Source: an uncultured Bacteroidales bacterium (GTDB lineage Bacteria > Bacteroidota > Bacteroidia > Bacteroidales > Paludibacteraceae). From it: a stretch of DNA of 54,145 nucleotides. Made by a program: the position numbers and the translations under genes. Under the pieces are notes generated by a model. It had not been told where the DNA came from and ran no database searches. It was given only the letters and a program-made list of their open reading frames with translations. Positions 43,927 to 51,800 of the stretch are shown here, piece after piece; the stretch's first letter is position 1, and each line of letters opens with the position of its first letter. The stretch spans positions 1 through 54,145 of the forward strand of contig ONJT01000014.1 of assembly GCA_900318245.1 (NCBI GenBank), written 5' to 3'.

Positions 43927-44652
43927 ATGAATCCAATCCTTTATATAAGAAGCGCGTTCGAGGTTTATAATGAACGTCAAAAAGTTCGTAAACTGAGGGT
44001 ATTCCTCTTCGTCGGAATATTACTTATTGCGTGGGGTGCGGTCGTTATTATTGTGCTTAAGACGCCCAAGATGGAGCAGCATGTACATGTCTCGGCTCCG
44101 GCTGTCATACCCTCTTCTAACCATGCGCCTTCCGGTGTCAGTGGTATCGTGGCGCCTACGATGCGTCCCACTTCGCTGACGCGGCGTCAGATAACGATAC
44201 AAACTCCGCAACCGAGTTCGTACTCAACCCATCAAGGCACTGGCGGTTTTTCCATGACTATCCATACCACATCCTCTGCGGAGCCTATGTTCATCGGAGG
44301 CGGTAGTGGCGGTTATACAGGAAGTAATTACAACCACAGTAACCCTACTCGCGCGATAGCGCAAAATACGGTGTCCACCTCTATGATGATTATCACTCCG
44401 GTACAACGACTGGAAAAGCATAATTTGTCCGTAGACAACACGCTTCAAAACATGCAACAAGTGATTGAGGACAACGGTCCGAATGCTGTTGCCGCACGCA
44501 TGAAGAAAGACGGTTGGGACGACTATGGGCAGGATGATGAACCATTCCTGGATCAGCAGCCTATCGGAGATGTGACGTGGGGATTGATGCTGCTGCTTAC
44601 CATCGGTTGGTGCGTACGAGTCCACCGAAAAAGGCAACAAGCATGTAGATAG
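43927..44652 (+). CDS. Unknown two-membrane-segment protein with Ser/Thr/Pro-rich middle
   Basis: I recognise no family. The 241 residues have a basic N-terminal part, a strong membrane segment (about 24-45), a long Ser/Thr/Pro/Gly-rich linker, a short acidic helix (about 180-205) and a C-terminal segment PIGDVTWGLMLLLTIGWCV followed by RVHRKRQQACR. The tail, Pro-x-Gly-Asp then a hydrophobic stretch then Arg/Lys, resembles a C-terminal anchoring or sorting tail. It lies 21 bp after the giant nuclease and is likely cotranscribed. The last 56 bp overlap the convergent glycosyltransferase fusion. It could be an accessory factor for the surface proteins (inference only). Confidence 0.75.
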   Translation: MNPILYIRSAFEVYNERQKVRKLRVFLFVGILLIAWGAVVIIVLKTPKMEQHVHVSAPAVIPSSNHAPSGVSGIVAPTMRPTSLTRRQITIQTPQPSSYSTHQGTGGFSMTIHTTSSAEPMFIGGGSGGYTGSNYNHSNPTRAIAQNTVSTSMMIITPVQRLEKHNLSVDNTLQNMQQVIEDNGPNAVAARMKKDGWDDYGQDDEPFLDQQPIGDVTWGLMLLLTIGWCVRVHRKRQQACR

Positions 44653-46261
44653 GATATAGTATTTCGAGCAAAAGAGCCACGTACCACGGAGTGCGTGGCT
44701 TTTTGGTGTACGGTGTATGGTGTACGGTGTAGGTTTTCTCTCGCGCACGAATTAGGCGATACTCTATCGGAAATTTGATGAGGATGATCGGGAAGAAGAG
44801 TATCTGGGCGATATTGGCCGCTACGACGATGGCTCCGTACCGACGGATGTCTTTATCCGTATAGTGCGGTGCTTTGCCTGCCCAGCGCATACGCTGACGG
44901 AAGAAAGCGCGCCAGGAAGTGAGGGGACGAACGATGGCCGTGTAGTCAGGAGTGTCAATCACGCGGACTTGGTATCCGCGACGCTTGGCAGCTTCGAGCA
45001 GGAACATATCATCGCCCGAAGGAATCTCCGGATGGATATCGGCTTCGCAGGCGAGCCATACCTCGCGACGAACGATGAGGTTCGCACCGGAGCACATGAT
45101 GGCTTGATTTCGCTTGGCGGTACGCATCGTCAACTCCTGAATCGCTGCATATTCGGCTATCTGAAGGCGTTCCAAGAGCGAAGGCGCTGCGTTTTCGCTT
45201 TCCATCTTCAGCGGCAGAATAAGCAGGTCGCCCTCTAAGGCCACTACCTTTGCGCAAGCAGGCGGCAAAACGATATCATCATCGTGCAGCCAGACATATT
45301 CGGAAGTAGCGGCATGGATGAGTTTGGAAAGGGCATGCTTCTTGCCTAAGTTATCGTCATTGACACCTTTGATGGGCGTGATATGTTGGGGCGCAAAATT
45401 CGGATAACTCTTCGCGATACAGGCTTGCTCTTCGATAGACACCGGATAGTCCGCGCATAGGAGAGCCATGGCCATGCGGTGGTCGTTATTTACTTCATGT
45501 AAACGGACTGACCGCAGACGATTGGATTCCTTGAACCGCAGCCGGGAAGTTCCGGTAGCCTGAAAGTTCAGCTTTAAGCGTTCGCAGGTCAATGCTATCG
45601 CCGGGTAAAGATCGGGAATGTTCTCAAAATCGATCGCTACCACTTGGTCTCTGACAGGGACGGACGATTTGGATATCTTCACTCCTTCCGGCAAGTAGGA
45701 CGTGATCACTCCGAAATAGTGATTATATAATTGCGCCACCATCTTATCGCCTTGGAGACTATTTCGCTTAAGGCTCTCCAGCAACAACTCGCCGCCATGA
45801 ATAGCGATGTATTCGTACCAGAAGGCCGCAGAACTCCAATCGCGTTCTAACTCCACGTTCGGATAAGCCTCAGCGATTTTACGCGACATCGTAATGTAGG
45901 GGCTTTCGTTTTTTTCTACGGGGATGTCTTCACCGTGAAGAATAAGGGCAGACTGGGTTTGCGAAGTTGGTTTTCCGTCTCGCTCCATGAGGCGCGGGTC
46001 GCCGGTGAGGGTGATCGGTTCGCCGGGATAGCATTTCGCGATATGAACTTGCAAGAAGCGCAAGGCGGTTCCGCAGTTTTTTAGGTAGAGAGTCAGCGGT
46101 TCGCCTTTCTTATGTTGCTGCAGCGCCTCTAAGGCCTCATGGAGGACTATCACATCATCCGGCATACCCGAAGAGACCCGCATAAGCGGATCTCCATGGA
46201 TAGCTTGCAGCAACAGGACTCTGTTCGCTATAGATTTCGATATAGGAAGTTTAATTGACAT
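44597..46261 (-). CDS. Fusion of a compact EPSP synthase (AroA) and a truncated family 2 glycosyltransferase
   Basis: The 554-residue protein joins two enzymes. Residues 1-288 are AroA-like: SKS with Lys9, Asn62-Gly64 of NCGTALRFL, Arg94, Ser100-Gln101, Ser120 of SPYI, Asp217 of IPD, Lys244/Glu245/Arg248 of FKESNR, NDHRMAM with Arg262, and Lys284 of AKSYP. All substrate residues remain, but two internal segments (about 35 residues after Arg94 and about 40 before NDHR) are missing; ordinary AroA has about 410-430. Residues 304-554 are the later part of a processive-type GT2: GKKHALSKLI, WLHDDDIVLP, SGDDMFLLEAAKRRGY, QRMRWAGK and two membrane segments; the N-terminal nucleotide-binding half is missing. 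It overlaps DPP III by 11 bp. A genuine fusion, or an old deletion, is more likely than two working genes; an assembly error should be excluded. Confidence 0.82.
   Translation of the reverse strand: MSIKLPISKSIANRVLLLQAIHGDPLMRVSSGMPDDVIVLHEALEALQQHKKGEPLTLYLKNCGTALRFLQVHIAKCYPGEPITLTGDPRLMERDGKPTSQTQSALILHGEDIPVEKNESPYITMSRKIAEAYPNVELERDWSSAAFWYEYIAIHGGELLLESLKRNSLQGDKMVAQLYNHYFGVITSYLPEGVKISKSSVPVRDQVVAIDFENIPDLYPAIALTCERLKLNFQATGTSRLRFKESNRLRSVRLHEVNNDHRMAMALLCADYPVSIEEQACIAKSYPNFAPQHITPIKGVNDDNLGKKHALSKLIHAATSEYVWLHDDDIVLPPACAKVVALEGDLLILPLKMESENAAPSLLERLQIAEYAAIQELTMRTAKRNQAIMCSGANLIVRREVWLACEADIHPEIPSGDDMFLLEAAKRRGYQVRVIDTPDYTAIVRPLTSWRAFFRQRMRWAGKAPHYTDKDIRRYGAIVVAANIAQILFFPIILIKFPIEYRLIRAREKTYTVHHTPYTKKPRTPWYVALLLEILYPIYMLVAFFGGLVRTNRW
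44675..44704 (+). terminator. Terminator of the surface-protein operon, inside the opposite gene
   Basis: AGCCACG (44675-44681), a 12-nt loop, CGTGGCT (44694-44700) and TTTT on the plus strand, preceded by a run of A. It ends the transcript of the gene at 43927-44652 and lies within codons of the convergent AroA-GT2 gene. Confidence 0.75.
44705..44732. repeat. Four 7-bp tandem repeats within the glycosyltransferase gene
   Basis: GGTGTAC, GGTGTAT, GGTGTAC, GGTGTAG, directly next to the terminator, encoding a TYTVHHTPYT spacer between two membrane segments on the minus strand. Because 7 is not a multiple of 3, gain or loss of one unit would shift the frame and alter the last membrane segment. 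Confidence 0.8.
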
Positions 46262-48254
46262 CCGGTAGCGGACTATAGTCGCGGCTGTAACGAAGGTGTT
46301 GGTCGATATAGCCTTCCGTGAAGTCGAGTTTCACATCGGTGATGGCTCCTTGTTTGTCGCGCGTCACCTTATAGACAGGATTGACAAAACCTTTGTACGG
46401 CGCGAGATGAAGTTCGGCATAGCGCTCTAAGATCTCCTTATGCAATGCCGGACCGACTTTCACCGCATAGGTCTCGACCATATTCTTCGCAGCAGCATAG
46501 TCTCCTTCGGAGGTGATGCGCTGAATCTCCGCGAGCAGTTCGCCGAAGAGTCGGCGTACGCCTTCGTAGTCGTTGATCTGCAGGTAGTGCTTACCGTCGC
46601 GCTCGATGATCTCCAACTCGCCGTCTGCATGGTCATACACCCACTTGGCAATCAACTGGCGATCACGCATATGCGCTTCCTCGATATCCTTGCCCGGCTC
46701 GATACGCACGAGTTGGGTCATCAGGCCGTTCATCAGTTGCTGGTAATAGCCGGCTTTATAGGCTTCCTCATTCGGGAGCAGACCCAGTTCTACGAGTTTC
46801 GGATCGGCGAGATAATAGAGTCCAAAGAGGTCTGCGCGGGCTTCTTCGATGGTCGAAGCATGCTCTTTGAGTGCATCTTTGGTCACACCCGGCATCAGCT
46901 TGCCCGAACCGTGTCCGACACACTCGTGGAGGTCGGTATGCAGGTCGCCGCACAGCGCGCCGTATTTCGAGTAGATCTCGCGTATCTCATCGTCGATCAT
47001 GAATTCCTCATTGAAACCGTTGCCTTTCGCCGCCTCGTTGTAAGCGTGCATCAGGTTGTCAATCGTGACGGACTTGGAACCGTAGGTCTTACGGATCCAG
47101 TTAGCGTTCGGCAGGTTGATACCGATCGGCGTAGCAGGATAGCAATCGCCGGCAAGGATAGCGGCCGTGATGACTTTGGCACTCACACCTTTCACTTCCT
47201 CTTTCTTGAATTTCTTCGCGGTAGGCGAGTTGTCTTCGAACCACTGCGCGTTGTCCGAGATGAGTTGTGCGCGCTTGGTAGCTACGAGGTCCTTGAAGTT
47301 AACCATTGACTCCCAGGTACCGGTGATACCGAGCGGGTCGGAATAGGTCTCGGTGAAACCGTTGACGAAGTCCACGCGGCTGTCGAGGTCCTTGACCCAA
47401 GCGATGCAGTATTCGTTGAAGAGTTGCAGATCGCCCGTCTCGTTGAAAGCAATGAGTTTGTTGATGACTTCGCGCTGCTGGTCGTTCTCGGCATATCGGA
47501 GTGCTTCGCGCAGCCAGTACACCACTTTCTCCAGCGCTTCGCCGTAGAGTCCGCCTACCTTATAGACGCGCTCTTCAACCTTACCTTCGGCGTTCTTGAC
47601 GAGTTGGGAGTTGAGGCCTATCCACAGCGGTTCAGGGCTGTTGTCCTTATGCGCGTCATACCACGCCTCCGCCTCTTTCTGCGTCATTCCTTCGCCGTAG
47701 TAGTTTCCTGCCGAATTAGCCACGAGGTCCACGCCGTTCTGCGCAGTGGTACGCTTGGGCATGACAGCGGGATCGAACATAACGGGTAGGATCGCTGCGT
47801 CATACTGCACGCCGGCATCGGCGCAAGCTGTCTCGAACCATTTCTGACTGAACTCCGGCAGGAACTTGTCTTCGCTGTAGTGGTGGTGAATACCATTGGA
47901 GAACCACACGCGTTTGAGATAGCGCTCGAAGGCTGCGAACTCTTCGTTGTCCGTATCGTACGGATAGTTGAGGTACAGCGCCTCGCACGCACGACGAATA
48001 CGCAGGTTGTAACGACCGTTCTGGTCAAAGAGGATATCGCGTCCCCATAACGCCGCCTCGGAAAGGCAGTACACCAACTGCTTCTGTTGCAGCGTCAAGG
48101 CATCGAACTCCGGCACATCGTATCGGAGGATCTCCAGGTCATAAAACTTATCCACGTTGTATTGAAAAGGAGTTTCTTGTTTACGGCACGCCGTAAACAT
48201 AAGCAACAAAGTCACAAAGGACAAAGTCACAAAGTTAAACAATTTCTTTTCCAT
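46251..48254 (-). CDS. Dipeptidyl peptidase III (M49) lipoprotein
   Basis: A zinc exopeptidase that removes dipeptides from N-termini of peptides. The 667 residues carry a lipoprotein signal ending FTAC (lipidated Cys about 22), so it is probably on the outer membrane or in the periplasm. The zinc motif HECVGH (His443, Glu444, His448) and the second motif EEARAD (470-475) are both intact, and the length matches bacterial DPP III. The signal region contains a 15-bp in-frame tandem duplication (48204-48238). A promoter with TTTG-N20-TATCTTTG is at 48278-48309. It overlaps the AroA-GT2 gene by 11 bp. Confidence 0.94.
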   Translation of the reverse strand: MEKKLFNFVTLSFVTLLLMFTACRKQETPFQYNVDKFYDLEILRYDVPEFDALTLQQKQLVYCLSEAALWGRDILFDQNGRYNLRIRRACEALYLNYPYDTDNEEFAAFERYLKRVWFSNGIHHHYSEDKFLPEFSQKWFETACADAGVQYDAAILPVMFDPAVMPKRTTAQNGVDLVANSAGNYYGEGMTQKEAEAWYDAHKDNSPEPLWIGLNSQLVKNAEGKVEERVYKVGGLYGEALEKVVYWLREALRYAENDQQREVINKLIAFNETGDLQLFNEYCIAWVKDLDSRVDFVNGFTETYSDPLGITGTWESMVNFKDLVATKRAQLISDNAQWFEDNSPTAKKFKKEEVKGVSAKVITAAILAGDCYPATPIGINLPNANWIRKTYGSKSVTIDNLMHAYNEAAKGNGFNEEFMIDDEIREIYSKYGALCGDLHTDLHECVGHGSGKLMPGVTKDALKEHASTIEEARADLFGLYYLADPKLVELGLLPNEEAYKAGYYQQLMNGLMTQLVRIEPGKDIEEAHMRDRQLIAKWVYDHADGELEIIERDGKHYLQINDYEGVRRLFGELLAEIQRITSEGDYAAAKNMVETYAVKVGPALHKEILERYAELHLAPYKGFVNPVYKVTRDKQGAITDVKLDFTEGYIDQHLRYSRDYSPLPDVN

Positions 48255-48277
48255 CTAATCTTTATTCAAATAGGCTG

Positions 48278-48309
48278 CAAAGATACGACTTTTTTCTGAA
48301 AAATGCAAA
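48278..48309 (-). promoter_or_regulatory. Promoter of the DPP III gene
   Basis: TTTG (48306-48309), 20 nt, TATCTTTGCA with the core at 48278-48285, 23 nt before the start codon. Confidence 0.75.
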
Positions 48310-48318
48310 TAAAAACAG

Positions 48319-48344
48319 AAAAATCGCCCGTTAGAGCGATTTTT
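48319..48344 (-). terminator. Intrinsic terminator after the small lipoprotein gene
   Basis: AAAAATCGC (48319-48327), an 8-nt loop and GCGATTTTT (48336-48344): a 9-bp stem ending in T-tracts on both strands. It closes the LamG/lipoprotein transcript just upstream of the DPP III promoter. Confidence 0.85.
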
Positions 48345-48384
48345 CCTTTATTTGCGTTGCTACTTATACTATCCTTACTACTTC

Positions 48385-48849
48385 TCAACGGCTTAGTTTC
48401 CATTGAGGAGTGAAGGGTTTGGCAACCGTTCCCAGGAACGAATCATTGCGATAGACAAAGGCCTTCTCCGCTTCAAACAGGTTGGAGAAATGCGCAGAGT
48501 AGTAACGCAGCGTGACCTCGCCCTCCTGCATAGAGAGGTAGAGAAAGAAGAGCCCTTTTTTATATTCGGCTACACCCACACATTCCTCTCCTACGAAAGC
48601 AGCGAGCATATCAGATTCACCTACCACCTTGTCATCGACGGCTTGCCCTTCAAGAGATGTGACTTGGACGACCACGGTCATAGAAGACAACATATCCAAA
48701 CTATCGGAAACCAGCCAAGTAGGACGCGGTTTGTTCCCCTGAAGCGTTAGGGGATCATTATTCTCCTTCTTGCAACCCACTGCCAAAAGCAGCATGGTGC
48801 AAAGGAGTATAAGCTTACAATTTCTTACCTGTAACATCATATTTTTCAT
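48385..48849 (-). CDS. Small lipoprotein sharing a domain with the adjacent LamG protein
   Basis: A 154-residue predicted lipoprotein (signal ending AVGC, lipidated Cys about 26). The mature part is one beta-rich domain with the pattern MTVVVQV, DMLAAFVGEECVGVA, FLYLSM and VTLRYYSA, ending in FLGTVAKPFTPQWKLSR. A diverged copy of the same pattern lies near the C-terminus of the neighbouring LamG protein (VCAQVKLN, NECVGM, VFLTVYGED, IRFRLWRA). The start overlaps the LamG gene end by up to 35 bp (other Met codons at 48840 and 48837 are possible), so the two are coupled. Function unknown; it may be a surface partner of the LamG protein. Confidence 0.8.
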   Translation of the reverse strand: MKNMMLQVRNCKLILLCTMLLLAVGCKKENNDPLTLQGNKPRPTWLVSDSLDMLSSMTVVVQVTSLEGQAVDDKVVGESDMLAAFVGEECVGVAEYKKGLFFLYLSMQEGEVTLRYYSAHFSNLFEAEKAFVYRNDSFLGTVAKPFTPQWKLSR

Positions 48850-51800
48850 TGTTTCGGATGATTACTACATGGTTATTTTCAATGATCTTATACACGCGGC
48901 TCGGATTCTCGGGAACGAGAATGACGGGTTCCAGAAGCGATCCGTGATGTGCATCAGGAGCATAATGAACAGAAGATGGATTATTGAAGATGGTCAATGG
49001 GGTGCCATTCTCTGTTTCAAAGCGAACCGGTGAGCCGCTCATATCGGACTGGATTGTAATGAAATAGAGAGAGTCGATTGGTTCAGACACTCCTGCCAAC
49101 TCATCCCCTACATATACGCGGATAGGTGAGGGTTGCGTGCTGACAGCCGACCGCTCTATCTTCGCAATCATGGTCATGTTAGTCGCAGCCTTGGGGTTCG
49201 AGAACAGGGTTGATTGTGCATCTTCCTGCTTGCTCATCTTCTTGGGTGCCGGCGTCGTAGTCTGGTGGTAGAACGGTATTACAACCGAGCCCAATCCCAG
49301 ACGTCGGAAGAGGTATCCTTCTCCCGGCCGGAGAGCAATGAGGTTTCCTTCCCATCTCTTATCCTCGGAGAAGACGGCAAAGCGGTCATGCGCCTTGATG
49401 ATGTCGCCCGGTTGCGCTTTCTGGAAATAACTTGCGAGCGCTTCGGAGATCGGTGTGGTACGGTTGAAGAGGCAAGGCAGCATACTCCATTGTCCGTCTC
49501 CCCTGACCTTCACATGCATCGAGTCTTCCGGCAGCAAGTCACCGGCTATACGCATTCGGTTTTCATGCTGGCTATAGACCATATAGATTTGCGAATAATG
49601 CAGTTTATCCAGCGTACCCATAAATTCCGCAGAGGTCTCGTCATAGGTGCCAAACTTGCGGGTATTGGGGTTCTTGATGATGTCGCCTTCTATCCATGAA
49701 TCATTGGCTGTCATGCAGGTGGACAGCAAGCCGCCGGACGCCGTGAGATCCATATTGACGGATATCCAGTTCCATCCCTGCTCCAGATCAATCATCTGTA
49801 CTTCGCTGCCGAAGGTGGTCAGGATGAGAGGATCGGTGTCGCCGCAGTTATAGACGAATCCGTGGGCAAAGATCACATTGCGGTTGGTTGACAAGTCATA
49901 GACCCTGCCGGTAGAAGCTCTCCATAAGCGGAACCGTATCGGCTTGCGGTTCATCGCATCCTCACCGTAAACAGTCAGGAAGACTTTGGCCTTATGGGTA
50001 TTCTCGTTGAAGGAGACATGATCCATGCCGACACACTCATTCTGATAGAAGGCATAGACGATATCATTGGGATCGGTATCGTACTCGGTATCATTGAGTT
50101 TGACTTGCGCACAAACGGACATATTGAGCGGATATTTATGCTCATCTACAGCTTCGTAAGGCGGCAATGCTTCTATGGTTAACTCAACCTTCATCGGTTC
50201 GGATAATCCGTTCTCGTCCGTCACGTAAACGATATCTTCGTAGATACCCGGAGCGATATCGGTATTCGCGGTGAAGATGAGGTATAGTTCCTCGGTGGGG
50301 TTGATCGAACCATATGCAGCGTTAACAGTGAGCCAATCGGGCAAGGACTCGATGGTGTACTGGTGGCGTTTACCGGAGTGGTTAAGCACGCGAGTGATAT
50401 ACTCAACCCCGTCTGTCTCCTCGCCGTAGATGGCGTACATCTTGATGGTTCGCTCTTCCCATTTGAGTGCGTTCTTGTCCACGAACGCCGTCCATGTGAC
50501 AGGTGAGGTCATCGGGTTGCCGTTGATATCCTCCACGTCACGCACGGTCACAAAGATGGTCTGCTTGTTGATCTCGCGGTCCAGCATATTGAGGTTGATG
50601 AGCAACTCGTCATGGTTGAACGACCAATCAAAATTCATCTTGGTCAGTTTACCCATATCCTGTACCGGCGCATAATGCGATTTGTCGGGACTGAGCGTAC
50701 TGATATCCTCCAGAACGAGCGGTACTTTCTTATCCACTACCGTACCATCGGAGGTGCGATAGACGCGCTGGTCGTTGATGGAGAAGATCTGCTCGTAGAT
50801 ACCGTTGGCATTCTCTTTCATCTCGTTGAACGGCAGGTATGCCACTAATCCCATCTCGTCGCCCGACAACGAATTGGTACCGAACGACTCTAACAGCGAT
50901 TTAGGCAGTGCTTGCTCGAAGATGGCAAACTCATCGATATTACCTTCGAAATTCTTACCGCCCAGATACATAGCACCTGATATAGCGCCGAATTTGGTAG
51001 CGGGGAAGGTCTCTTTGAGTTGGTCATCGATATACACGGCTACGTTGTTATAGGTGCGGTTGATAGCGATCGCAAAATGATGCCATTCATTATCGTCGCA
51101 TACGCCTGCTAACGGCCAGTATGCGCTATCCGACATGAGCATAAGTCCGCCGTTGGAGACGAGGATCTCAAGACCGTGTTTGGAGTCTGTTCTGCCGGCA
51201 GAGAAGAGCGGACCTCTGGATCCCGCCTTGAACCAGAACATCAGCGTCGCATCCTGTTTGGCGGAGCGGCTCATGAGGTTACCCTCCAGCATGACCGGTT
51301 GATTCTTATCCAAATGGAGGGATATGCCGCTTTGATGATCCCAAGTGGCGCCATGCGTATAGAGGGTTGCACCGGTAGCTTTGTCGAAAACGACGTCGCC
51401 TACTCCTTCGTTCATCGGGTAATAGGCAATCAGCTCTTTCTCGTATCCGGTCAGCCGTCGCATGTGAGTCTGCGCCACCTCGTCCGAAGAGAGTGCCTTT
51501 GTCCAGAGACGAACCTCCATCATGTTACCTTCAAACCGCGGAGCGAAGCGCAGCGGTGCATCACCGCCCTGCAGTTTGGCGTTGGGGCTAACCGTACAGA
51601 AATTCGGATCCGTGATGTCCCGCGTTCCTACATAGAACCGTGCCTTGTGCGTCGTATGGTCGTACGCTACCACGATGCGCGTGAAGGTCGTCAACGGCTC
51701 CGGGATCGGTTGGGACATAAGAACACCCAGCAGGTTCACCATCATGTAGATACGGTTACCCGCCAAGGAGATTGACAAAGAGGTGTTATTGGCGGTGTAG

